Shown here: one piece after another, positions 9,348-16,844 of the stretch
Layout: every line of letters starts with the position of its first letter
How positions within the stretch are numbered: the first letter of the stretch is position 1
Origin: Crocosphaera sp.
GTDB taxonomy: Bacteria; Cyanobacteriota; Cyanobacteriia; Cyanobacteriales; Microcystaceae
Direction of reading: 5' to 3'
Length of the DNA stretch: 51,049 nucleotides
NCBI GenBank assembly: GCA_030064955.1
Contig: JASJDW010000003.1
Coordinates: 1-51,049 of the forward strand
Notes under the pieces: model-generated
Seen by the model: only the letters and a program-made list of their open reading frames with translations
What the model was told of the DNA's origin: nothing
The model's database searches: none
Translations under genes and position numbers: made by a program

Positions 9348-9485
9348 GTTGACATCCTCACGCGCCCTACAAGGGCGGTGATTCCCTCTCAAAACAGCTA
9401 ACGCTGTTTTGAGAGGGGCGGTTGACGCTTCATTGGAAACCGCTACCTTAACAGTAGTCTTACACTTCCTCTGCAATCCGTTTTT
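9348..9485. mobile_element. IS200/IS605-like end or stand-alone remnant
   Basis: Within a 423-base gene-free gap, the motif GTTGACATCCTCACGC followed by a CGCCCT...AGGGCG hairpin and GATTCC is the sequence style found next to tnpB-type genes of IS200/IS605-family elements in cyanobacteria. It is followed directly by a perfect 15-bp stem-loop (9384-9398 with 9403-9417) and a stretch containing CCGCTACCTTAACAGTAGTC. No transposase frame is present, so this is an isolated end or a non-autonomous derivative. The family assignment rests on remembered motif resemblance. Confidence 0.55.
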
Positions 9486-9487
9486 AG

Positions 9488-9525
9488 GGGACTGGGAGAT
9501 GGGGGGACTGGGAGACAAAAGAGAA
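9488..9525. repeat. short G-rich tandem repeat (GGGGACTGGGAGA type)
   Basis: Two near-identical units, GGGGACTGGGAGATGG and GGGGACTGGGAGACAA, lie in tandem. The remaining 140 bases up to the next gene hold nothing I can identify. The style matches short tandemly repeated sequences scattered in cyanobacterial intergenic DNA. Confidence 0.6.
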
Positions 9526-9665
9526 ATGATTGATATATCTTCACCCCGTCACTTCCACACCCTACACCTCACACCTGATCGGCGAAGCGACAATAAACTA
9601 TCATCAATAAAAGACAATTTGCAACTTTGGGATGCTCCCATCTTCTTTGCCACAGGACCTTGTTC

Positions 9666-11051
9666 CTACTCCGCTTGATAAAGCTTGATATTTTGTTCAG
9701 GAGCAGCCAATTCAATATTAGCCTCTTGCAGACCTGTTTGGATGGCTTTCAACAATTCAACGTAAACAGGCCAAAAGTCATCAGTAGGAAGCCAGGCAGA
9801 TAAGCCTACACTGATATAGTATTCATAGTGACTGTTCCAGGGAAACCAACCCGGGGCAGGATTCTTTAGCACTTTGGGGTGTGACGAAGCAATGTCCATC
9901 CAAAGCTTCTTAATTGTATCGAGGTCTTCGGTAAACTTGACATAGATGGAAACCATGAACTTGCGACTGTCTGAATGGGTATAGTTAATAATATCGCTAC
10001 CCCAAACCGTGTTATTGGGTAGAGTCACAGTATTTCCCCCAAAATCTTTCAGCTTGGTACTCGCCAAGGAAATGGAGTCCACATAAGCCCAGTAACCCGC
10101 AACTTTCACCTCATCGCCCACATCAAAGGGTTTATTTATCAGCAACATCAGTCCACTGGCAAAATTCCCCAAGTTGCTTTGCAGTGCAAAAGCTAAGACA
10201 AAACTAGCCCCACCAACCACAGCTAAAATCGGTCCAAGGTTGACCCCAACGGAGGCTAAAGCCAGCAATGCTCCAATCACCAGAACCCCCCGTTTCACTA
10301 TCATGACCACAAAGCCACGAAACAGATTGGATATATTGGTGACGCGAGTGAGCGCGCTATCTGTCAACCGACCTAACCTCGGTGCAATGAAGATGGCTAT
10401 GATTAGAATTCCCACAAACTTGACAAGATTAAAACCTAAACGAATGCCACCTTCAGGTGATGTGAGCCAAGTGGTGAATCTTAGTCCTAAACTCTCCGCA
10501 TCGGTTAGGTTAAACTGAATGCCACTAACAACCCCAACATATTGCCGATAGGTTGTGGTGTCTCCTCCCTTGGCATCTAAGGCATCTAAAACAGTTGTTA
10601 AGCGATTGACTAGATTAGACTGCTCGATTTCTAATTGGCTGACAGTGACTATATTTTGTTCCTTTTCTGTATCAACTTCTCCAGAAATTTCTCCCTGACC
10701 TGCTTGACGCTGAATAGCAGCTTCTTTGTCACTGATTTGTTCAGCTTTGGCTTTCAAAAGAGCAAACCATGCGTCTGCCTCCGCTTGCAGGTTGTCTTGA
10801 GGTAATGGTTTTAGTAATACTTCTAATAGTTCAATGGAAATGTTGGGGTCTTTGGCCGTCACCGCTTGGATTGAGGGTTTCTCCTCTACCACCTTCTCTT
10901 CACTGGCAGATTCGGTGGATTCAACCGAAGTCGATTGCCCCTGTGCCAAAACATCTTGAGAGAGTACAGGAACACTAATAAAGGTGAAGACTGAAACAAT
11001 TGTGGTGGTAGTAATGACTTGAACCCTGAGAAAAACGGATAATCGACTCAT
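9666..11051 (-). CDS. MscS-family mechanosensitive channel, second copy
   Basis: A 461-residue MscS homologue. A signal-like segment occupies residues 1-37 (ending near VLAQG), then an acidic and helical periplasmic region to about 185. Three or four membrane helices follow from about 205. The pore helix and beta domain read ILAVVGGASFVLAFALQSNL, NKPFDVGDEVKVAGYW and TVTLPNNTVWGSDIINYTH. It is not closely similar to the channel at 4521-6194. It lies just downstream of the betaine-type cluster on the same strand but behind a 408-base gap, so co-transcription is unlikely. A part in releasing osmolytes after hypo-osmotic shock would fit the neighbourhood; that is inference. Confidence 0.88.
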   Translation of the reverse strand: MSRLSVFLRVQVITTTTIVSVFTFISVPVLSQDVLAQGQSTSVESTESASEEKVVEEKPSIQAVTAKDPNISIELLEVLLKPLPQDNLQAEADAWFALLKAKAEQISDKEAAIQRQAGQGEISGEVDTEKEQNIVTVSQLEIEQSNLVNRLTTVLDALDAKGGDTTTYRQYVGVVSGIQFNLTDAESLGLRFTTWLTSPEGGIRLGFNLVKFVGILIIAIFIAPRLGRLTDSALTRVTNISNLFRGFVVMIVKRGVLVIGALLALASVGVNLGPILAVVGGASFVLAFALQSNLGNFASGLMLLINKPFDVGDEVKVAGYWAYVDSISLASTKLKDFGGNTVTLPNNTVWGSDIINYTHSDSRKFMVSIYVKFTEDLDTIKKLWMDIASSHPKVLKNPAPGWFPWNSHYEYYISVGLSAWLPTDDFWPVYVELLKAIQTGLQEANIELAAPEQNIKLYQAE

Positions 11052-11207
11052 AGACTTTTTTTGACCTTTTGAGATTAGGGAGTGCTATAACATCCCTACT
11101 AAGATAGAACAAAAATATGGTTTTTTCTAGTTGATCAATGAAAAATTTACAAATGGACAGCCTTGTGTCCAGATTCAGTAGAGCGAAAACTTACTTGTTT
11201 GGGCTGC

Positions 11208-11245
11208 AAGGGAGCAGGGAGTGGGGAGAAGGGGAGATTATTTTA
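11208..11245. repeat. G-rich short tandem repeat
   Basis: Degenerate heptad-like units (GGGAGCA, GGGAGTG, GGGAGAA, GGGGAGA) in tandem within the 408-base gap 11052-11459. No gene is apparent in that gap. Confidence 0.5.
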
Positions 11246-11360
11246 AAATATTCTAGAGTAAATAAAAGTTCAATTCATGTTATAAATCTCTAAGAATCTG
11301 AATTATACTCGCTAATTTTTGATTTTTATTCTATTTTCTTTCTCCTCCGCTCCTTACTCG

Positions 11361-11415
11361 CGCGTTCCCAAGGCGAATTCGATTCGCCGGGGTCGCTCGT
11401 CTCCGGAGCTCCCCC
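11361..11415. repeat. GC-rich palindromic islet
   Basis: A GC-rich patch in otherwise AT-rich spacer. It contains a perfect 7-bp stem with a 3-base loop at 11372-11388 (GGCGAAT / ATTCGCC) followed by CTCCGGAG, a second perfect palindrome. The composition differs sharply from the flanks, as in mobile palindromic repeats. Confidence 0.5.
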
Positions 11416-11459
11416 GCAATCCTAACTAGGATCTTTGTGATCTACTTAGATTGGTTAGA

Positions 11460-12101
11460 CTACCCACGAATCGGTTGCAAATCGGGAATAGCTTGGCGGA
11501 GTTTTGAGAAAGACCAAGCCCCTTCGCGCAATAGCTGACTTGGTGAACAGGTAAAATCAACAAGGGTAGAAGGTTGTTGTTCAGGGTTGGGTCCTCCATC
11601 GAGAACAAGAGGAACTCTCTCTCCCAATTGTTCAGCCACTTTTGGGGCTGTTTTTTGAGTTTCCATTCCGGAAACATTGGCACTGGTGACAGCCAGGGGA
11701 TGACCAACCTGACGGACTAATTCCAAACAAAGTTGATGATTAGGGATTCTGACTGCTACCGTATTTTTTCCAGATGTCACAAATGAGGGGACAATTTCAG
11801 TTTTCAGGAAAATGCCAGACATAGCTCCAGGCCAGATTTTCTGAAGCGACTGGAGGGTGCTTTCAGAAATTTCCTTAGTCACTTGTTGTAGCTGTTCAAA
11901 ATTGGCGACATAAATGATGAGCGGTTTATCTGGCGATCGCGACTTGACCTCAAAAATCTTTTTAATCCCTGATTCTTGGGAAATGCTGGCTCCAATACCA
12001 TAAATCGTATCGGTTGAGAATACAACTACTTCACCATTTTTGAGCAAATCAACGGCTTTTTTTCGTGCCACTTCCTTATCTGCGGGTAAAATCTCTGTCA
12101 T
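11460..12101 (-). CDS. YrdC/Sua5-family threonylcarbamoyl-AMP synthase
   Basis: A 213-residue YrdC-domain protein. Family members make threonylcarbamoyl-AMP from threonine, bicarbonate and ATP for t6A37 modification of ANN-decoding tRNAs. The KxR-SxN signature is present: KSRSPDKPL at 53-61 and TSANVSG near residue 140. TDTIYGIG (30-37) is also typical. It lacks the long C-terminal Sua5 extension, so it is the short TsaC type. It starts 22 bases after the dioxygenase stop and is the last gene of the nine-gene minus-strand run. Its general role suggests a housekeeping gene read through from upstream rather than part of the pathway. Confidence 0.88.
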   Translation of the reverse strand: MTEILPADKEVARKKAVDLLKNGEVVVFSTDTIYGIGASISQESGIKKIFEVKSRSPDKPLIIYVANFEQLQQVTKEISESTLQSLQKIWPGAMSGIFLKTEIVPSFVTSGKNTVAVRIPNHQLCLELVRQVGHPLAVTSANVSGMETQKTAPKVAEQLGERVPLVLDGGPNPEQQPSTLVDFTCSPSQLLREGAWSFSKLRQAIPDLQPIRG

Positions 12102-12123
12102 AGTTAAATTGGGAGAGAACTAA

Positions 12124-13308
12124 TCATATATTACTATCAACGAGAAGTCGCCACCAGCTATGAAAAAAGTCTCGCTCTACTGAACAGTAGCGCAAATGAC
12201 GACGCTGATTTTGTCTTCCAATCCCAGTGCGTCCGTGTAGGATACGATGGTTGTCAAACATCACCAAATCTCCGGGTTGCAGACTTTGTTTCAGGTAGTA
12301 TCTGGGATTAGTATAAAACTGCATGAGCTTTCTATAAGCCATATAAAATGGCTCGATAATCTCCTCTGGTAAATCTAAGGGAGCGGGGAATAGATTGCTA
12401 ATGCGAACTTCCTTCACATTACCACCACTATCTAAGCAAAAAACGGGACTGCTGAATTGCATATCGATGCGATCATGATAATATTTTCGGAAAGAAACCT
12501 CGTAACGACAAAGTAGAGCAAACGCTTCTGAATCTTCCTGACGTAACATCTCTGCTATTTGGAAACCATCCACAAAAATAGACTGACCACTCCCATCGTT
12601 ATTAGCCATTAAACAGTGGAAAAAAATAATTCCTGGTGGTGCATATTGATAGGCATCATCCGTATGGGGGATGAGGTCAATTTCAGAGTTGGCAACACTT
12701 TTGTGGCTTTCTTCTGGGTCTACAATAATCTCGAATATACGTCCGTAATTTGTCTCTAATAGAGGACCAAATGACTGAGCAAAAGCTTTGAGTTCTCCCT
12801 TCTGAGGAGGCACATTTCGCACAAAACAAATCCCGTAATCCCTGAGATTTTCTAACAGTTTTAATCGACCTGAATTCCTATTTAGAACTTCTTGATAAGC
12901 AATTTCTGGTAAGTTAGAAACAATCTTGCTATCCCAAAAAATAGGTCGATGCTGACGGTGTTCCCTCTCGGTCTGAGAATAGCAGTGCTGTCGCAACCAT
13001 TGGGCATTATAGACGCTTTTGTGATTGTCTGGTTTCCAGAGAATTTCCAGTGTATTACCCCTATCCCAACAAACTGAGAGAGGTTCTATATCTATGGGAA
13101 CATCAGTAATTTGAAAACGCTTTTCTCCATGTTTGGGGTCGCCACAGATAGAGCAATAACAGTTGTCCCGCAGCCAAATATAGTGAAAGGTACTGCGATG
13201 ACCATCATCCCAATATACAAACAGTTTTCTCTTATCTTGTTTAACTTTAGAGATTTGGTATCTTTTAGATTGACTTCTCATAGCCGAGTTTTTTCCCATA
13301 AGACTCAT
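12124..13308 (-). CDS. gamma-butyrobetaine/trimethyllysine hydroxylase-family dioxygenase
   Basis: A 394-residue Fe(II)/2-oxoglutarate oxygenase with both domains of the BBOX/TMLH family. The N-terminal zinc domain (DUF971 type, about 27-112) has Cys50-x-Cys52-x2-Cys55 and His108. The TauD-like double-stranded beta-helix has the iron triad His215-x-Asp217 (PHTDDAY) and His358 (ILHGR). Aromatic residues after HTD (Tyr220, Tyr222) and TNYGR may form part of a trimethylammonium cage, as in gamma-butyrobetaine hydroxylase. Known family members hydroxylate gamma-butyrobetaine to carnitine, trimethyllysine, or trimethylaminoethylphosphonate. An N-methyltransferase upstream in the same run supports a quaternary-amine substrate. 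The exact substrate is not determined. Confidence 0.82.
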   Translation of the reverse strand: MSLMGKNSAMRSQSKRYQISKVKQDKRKLFVYWDDGHRSTFHYIWLRDNCYCSICGDPKHGEKRFQITDVPIDIEPLSVCWDRGNTLEILWKPDNHKSVYNAQWLRQHCYSQTEREHRQHRPIFWDSKIVSNLPEIAYQEVLNRNSGRLKLLENLRDYGICFVRNVPPQKGELKAFAQSFGPLLETNYGRIFEIIVDPEESHKSVANSEIDLIPHTDDAYQYAPPGIIFFHCLMANNDGSGQSIFVDGFQIAEMLRQEDSEAFALLCRYEVSFRKYYHDRIDMQFSSPVFCLDSGGNVKEVRISNLFPAPLDLPEEIIEPFYMAYRKLMQFYTNPRYYLKQSLQPGDLVMFDNHRILHGRTGIGRQNQRRHLRYCSVERDFFHSWWRLLVDSNI

Positions 13309-13341
13309 AAATTTTGATATTTTCCCATCAATTATTCATGT

Positions 13342-13707
13342 TTATTGGCAATATTCAAATAAATCAATGATATTACCATCAGGATCGATGAGGCTCATTT
13401 TTCGTCCCCATTCAGTGTCTGTTGGTGCTAGGTAAAAGTATTGTCTATAAAACTCGGATTGATTCAAAATGGCTTCATGTGAAGCCACCTTGAAACCAAT
13501 TTTAATATTCTTTGTTGCGTAGTGGCCATCAGAATTTGGAAGAGGGTATATTTCAAGTAACACATCACCATTTTTACAGACAAGGTGTTGATCTCCATCG
13601 CCATGCTGATGTTTTTCAATATTAAACCCTATTTTAGAATAGAATTTATGGGATTCAACAAAATTACGGGAATACATCACAATATAGAAAAGAAATGGTT
13701 CCATCAT
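13342..13707 (-). CDS. VOC/glyoxalase-superfamily protein
   Basis: A 121-residue single-module VOC protein (vicinal oxygen chelate fold). It begins FLFYIVMYSRNFVESHKFYSKIGF and ends SLIDPDGNIIDLFEY, the usual first and last beta-alpha-beta units of half a glyoxalase/bleomycin-resistance barrel. The last motif carries the Glu that often binds metal (DLFEY); the N-terminal strand has Tyr8 where many members have His, so the site may be non-standard. It lies 22 bases after the SDR and 33 before the dioxygenase. Enzymatic role unknown; isomerase, dioxygenase or binding functions are all possible for this fold. Confidence 0.7.
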   Translation of the reverse strand: MMEPFLFYIVMYSRNFVESHKFYSKIGFNIEKHQHGDGDQHLVCKNGDVLLEIYPLPNSDGHYATKNIKIGFKVASHEAILNQSEFYRQYFYLAPTDTEWGRKMSLIDPDGNIIDLFEYCQ

Positions 13708-13729
13708 AATCGCTTATATCATCGTATAT

Positions 13730-14455
13730 TTATCGAAGTGCAATGCCTTTTCCAGGTGCTATATCAAGCTCATCGATAGTACAATTTGTTGAATTTTTGA
13801 GCATAAATAAAACACTAGCTGCTACTTCATCACTTGAAACCATTTTCTTGCGGTTGTAGTCCCCTCCAATATAGTTCCATATATCAGTATCTACAGACGA
13901 AGGATTGAGAATCATAATACGAATATTATCCTTTCTGAGTTCTTCTTTGACAGCTAGAGACATTCCTCGCAAGCCAAACTTTGATGCACAATGAATACTG
14001 AAATTGGGATATCCTGTCTTACTTAAACCCGAACAAATATTAACAATCGAACCTGAAGAGTTCTCTTTCATGTATGGAATGACATACTTCATCGTTAGAA
14101 ATGGACCCTTTAAATTTGTATCAATCAAGAGTTCCCAATCTTCTTCAGTCATGTCTTCAATTAATCCAGTTCTGATTGTAGCTGCGTTGTTGATCAGGAT
14201 ATCAATCTTGCCAAAAGAACGGTAAACTTCTTGAATAAATGATGAAACAGCTGCCCCTTTTCTGATATCTACAATACGACAAAGGGGATAATTGTCTGTA
14301 ACCATTTTCAATTCTTTTTCAAGCAAGTCTAATCCTTCCCCATTTTTTGAACAAATTGCCAACTTCACTCCTTCCTTCAGCAACTTTTTACTAATAGCTT
14401 TTCCTATGCCTCGTTTTCCTCCAGTTACTATGGCAACCTTTCCATGTAAATCCAT
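13730..14455 (-). CDS. short-chain dehydrogenase/reductase with His at the catalytic Tyr
   Basis: A 241-residue classical SDR by layout. The nucleotide-binding TGGKRGIG is at 11-18, NNAA at 89-92, and the catalytic-loop Ser142 (ICSGLS) and Lys159 are in place. The residue aligned with the catalytic Tyr of YxxxK is His155 (SIHCASKF); its codon is CAT, one base from TAT. This would impair ordinary SDR chemistry unless His takes over. The ATG follows the strong site GGAGGAG. It is more AT-rich than the aminotransferase and decarboxylase genes upstream. A reductase role on a semialdehyde is the naive guess, weakened by the substitution. Confidence 0.8.
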   Translation of the reverse strand: MDLHGKVAIVTGGKRGIGKAISKKLLKEGVKLAICSKNGEGLDLLEKELKMVTDNYPLCRIVDIRKGAAVSSFIQEVYRSFGKIDILINNAATIRTGLIEDMTEEDWELLIDTNLKGPFLTMKYVIPYMKENSSGSIVNICSGLSKTGYPNFSIHCASKFGLRGMSLAVKEELRKDNIRIMILNPSSVDTDIWNYIGGDYNRKKMVSSDEVAASVLFMLKNSTNCTIDELDIAPGKGIALR

Positions 14456-14539
14456 AATTCTCCTCCTATAAAGTTGGTTTTTCGGAACTTCTTATCCTCT
14501 ACAAATTGATCTGGGTGAAATTGGCGCAAAGTTAAGTGA

Positions 14540-15397
14540 CTACTCTTGCAAATTCATCATCTGAGTAAAACTTTTATCCCCACCATAAGTAGCACAAGCT
14601 TGTTGCAATACTTCACATAGACGCTCTGAAAATTCTAGAGGAGTTTTAAAAGTTTGATTGAGTTCATTAACCAAACAAGCATCTTTATGGGCTAAGTTTA
14701 ATGTAAACGCAGGACCTGGATTTCCTTCTAAAATAGAGGGAAGTAATTTTTCCGCTACCCAGCTACTACCCGAACCTGCTTGAATCATATTCGTGAGTTG
14801 TTTGGGATCAATTCCGGCTTCCGCACCCAAAGATAGGACTTCTCCCAAGGCTTTAGTATTGATGAAGCAAAGATAATTAATCAGCAACTTAGAAAGGATA
14901 GCATGGGCAAGTGGCCCCACATAATAAATCTGAGAACCAATGGCCTCTAATATTCCTTTAATTTGGTCAAAAGTCTCTTGATTTCCCCCGACAAACATGG
15001 ATAGAGTGCCAGTTTCAGCCCCTTTTGCTCCCCCAGAAACAGGTGCAGCAATGGAGTCAATTTGCCGTTCGGATGCAAAGGCAGAAATCTTGTTCATTAT
15101 TTCTACAGAGTTAGTTCCAGTATCGATCCAAATCGTTCCAGGACGAGCATAGGCAATCACTCCAGCATCCCCTAACATCACCGCTTCTAACTGTTTGGGA
15201 CCCGGCAGACTGGTCATAATGACATCAACATCACCTGTGAGTTCTGGGATGGAATTGTGCCAACTTGCTCCGGCTGCGATTAAGGCTTCTGCTTTTTCTG
15301 GTTGAATGTCATACACTGAAACATCAAATCCTGTTTTGAGCAGATTAGTAACCATACCACTGCCCATATTACCTAGACCAATAAATCCAATTTTCAT
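14540..15397 (-). CDS. beta-hydroxyacid dehydrogenase (3-hydroxyisobutyrate dehydrogenase family)
   Basis: A 285-residue NAD(P)-dependent dehydrogenase of the 3-hydroxyisobutyrate/tartronate semialdehyde/gamma-hydroxybutyrate family. The Rossmann signature GFIGLGNMGSGM is at 4-15. The substrate-binding APVSGGAKGAETGTLS lies at 118-133. The catalytic Lys170 is in SKLLIN with Asn174 spaced as usual. Such enzymes interconvert a short semialdehyde and its beta- or gamma-hydroxyacid. The gene begins 19 bases after the aminotransferase stop, behind AGGAGAAAG, so it is very likely translated with it. The pair would deaminate an omega-amino acid to a semialdehyde and reduce it. Confidence 0.88.
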   Translation of the reverse strand: MKIGFIGLGNMGSGMVTNLLKTGFDVSVYDIQPEKAEALIAAGASWHNSIPELTGDVDVIMTSLPGPKQLEAVMLGDAGVIAYARPGTIWIDTGTNSVEIMNKISAFASERQIDSIAAPVSGGAKGAETGTLSMFVGGNQETFDQIKGILEAIGSQIYYVGPLAHAILSKLLINYLCFINTKALGEVLSLGAEAGIDPKQLTNMIQAGSGSSWVAEKLLPSILEGNPGPAFTLNLAHKDACLVNELNQTFKTPLEFSERLCEVLQQACATYGGDKSFTQMMNLQE

Positions 15398-15416
15398 GGG
15401 TACTTTCTCCTATTTA

Positions 15417-16751
15417 TCAACCTTCGTAAGCTTCATCAGCAATTTTCAAAGCATCGTCAATGATGGCCAAACCTTCTTCTAACTGCTCTTCATTGATGCA
15501 CAGTGGCGGGGACATAAACACCCAATTCCAGCGCACCAGACCATGCAAACCCAATTCCCTCAGACGGGCTGCTACTTTACCCATAACTACCATTTCGTGG
15601 GGTTTAGCATTCCAGGGAGCCATCGGTTCTCGCGTTTCTCGATTCTTGACACATTCTATAACGCCATAAAGTCCCAAACTGCGGACATCTCCCACCGATG
15701 GATGTTTAGACTTCATTTCCTGTAACTTTTCTGCCAGGCGATCGCCCATAATTCGGCTGTTTTCCACCAGATTTTCTTCTTCATAAACCTCCATTGTCGC
15801 TAAAGCAGCAGCGCAACCAATGGGATGACTACCAAAAGTAAGCCCGCAAACAAAGGGGTTGGTTTCAAAGTAATCAGCAATGTGCTGTCGAACGATCACT
15901 GCACCCATCGGAATATAGCCACAGGTGAGTCCTTTAGCCATGGCCATAATATCGGGAACCACGCCATAATGCTCAATAGCAAACATTTTCCCTGTGCGAC
16001 CAAAACCAGCTAGCACTTCGTCACAAATCAGTAAGATGCCATGTTGGTCAGCATATTCCCGTAGGGCCTGCCAATAACCATCGGGAGGAATAATAACCCC
16101 ATTAAACCCTGTAACTGTTTCCATGAGGATTGCTGCCACGTTTTCAGGTCCTTCAAACTCAATGGTTTGAATGACGTGATCGATGTAAACTTGTAGATTT
16201 CCTTCTGGTGCGTAGCCAAAGGGACAACGGTAGGCATAAGGATCATGAACTCGAACAATTCCACTAATGGTTGGTTCGTGAGCTAAGCGTCTGGGATCAC
16301 CTCCTGCAATCGCTGCACCAAGGGTCGCACCATGATAACTGCGATATCGGGTGACAATTTTATGTCTACCCGTGTACATACGGGCTATTTTGATAGCATT
16401 TTCAATGGCTTCTGCCCCACTCAGGGTAAAAAAGGTCTTGGTCAGATCCCCTGGTGTAATTTCCGCCAATTTGGCCGCTGTTGCAGCACGAATTTCTGTC
16501 GCCGTACCAGGATGGGCAAAGACAAGTTTATCCGCTTGGTCTTTTATCGCTGCAACTACTTTGGGATGACTGTGGCCAATATTCATGTTGACATACTGGC
16601 TAGAAAAATCCAGGTAGGGTTTGCCATCTTTGTCCCAGAAGTAAACGCCCTCAGCTCGATCCATAACGATGGGATTTTGGATATTTTTCTGAGGAACCCA
16701 GGAAAAAAAGATGTGGTCGCGATGAGTTTGGACAATTTCTTGTGGATTCAT
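15417..16751 (-). CDS. class III omega-aminotransferase
   Basis: A 444-residue PLP enzyme of aminotransferase class III, the group of GABA, beta-alanine, taurine and diamine transaminases. SGAEAIENAIKIAR (111-124) binds the cofactor phosphate, RSYHGATLGA (137-146) stacks the ring, Asp244 (LICDEVLAGFGRTG) contacts the pyridine nitrogen, and Lys273 (MAMAKGLTCGY) is the Schiff-base lysine. The N-terminus (FFSWVPQKN..P) resembles taurine- or beta-alanine-pyruvate transaminases from memory. It sits between the decarboxylase (93-base gap) and the hydroxyacid dehydrogenase (19-base gap). Likely substrate: the primary amine produced by the decarboxylase, such as beta-alanine or GABA; inferred from order. 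Confidence 0.9.
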   Translation of the reverse strand: MNPQEIVQTHRDHIFFSWVPQKNIQNPIVMDRAEGVYFWDKDGKPYLDFSSQYVNMNIGHSHPKVVAAIKDQADKLVFAHPGTATEIRAATAAKLAEITPGDLTKTFFTLSGAEAIENAIKIARMYTGRHKIVTRYRSYHGATLGAAIAGGDPRRLAHEPTISGIVRVHDPYAYRCPFGYAPEGNLQVYIDHVIQTIEFEGPENVAAILMETVTGFNGVIIPPDGYWQALREYADQHGILLICDEVLAGFGRTGKMFAIEHYGVVPDIMAMAKGLTCGYIPMGAVIVRQHIADYFETNPFVCGLTFGSHPIGCAAALATMEVYEEENLVENSRIMGDRLAEKLQEMKSKHPSVGDVRSLGLYGVIECVKNRETREPMAPWNAKPHEMVVMGKVAARLRELGLHGLVRWNWVFMSPPLCINEEQLEEGLAIIDDALKIADEAYEG

Positions 16752-16844
16752 TACTATTTTTAATTAATTTTTTGGAATTGATGATTAGATATCATTTTCG
16801 ATATTTAATCGGCTGAAACCCCCATTGTTTCCTGACTTTGTGAT

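Noticed and set aside
9409-9678. Plus-strand open frame of 89 codons
   Set aside because: It runs through the mobile-element remnant and tandem repeats, has no protein-like motif, and overlaps the 3' end of the channel gene.
10174-10978. Plus-strand frames of 114 and 69 codons inside the second MscS gene
   Set aside because: They are antisense shadows of a well-supported gene.
11426-11707. 93-codon minus-strand frame overlapping the YrdC gene
   Set aside because: Different frame of the same strand with no motif; the YrdC reading has all family signatures.
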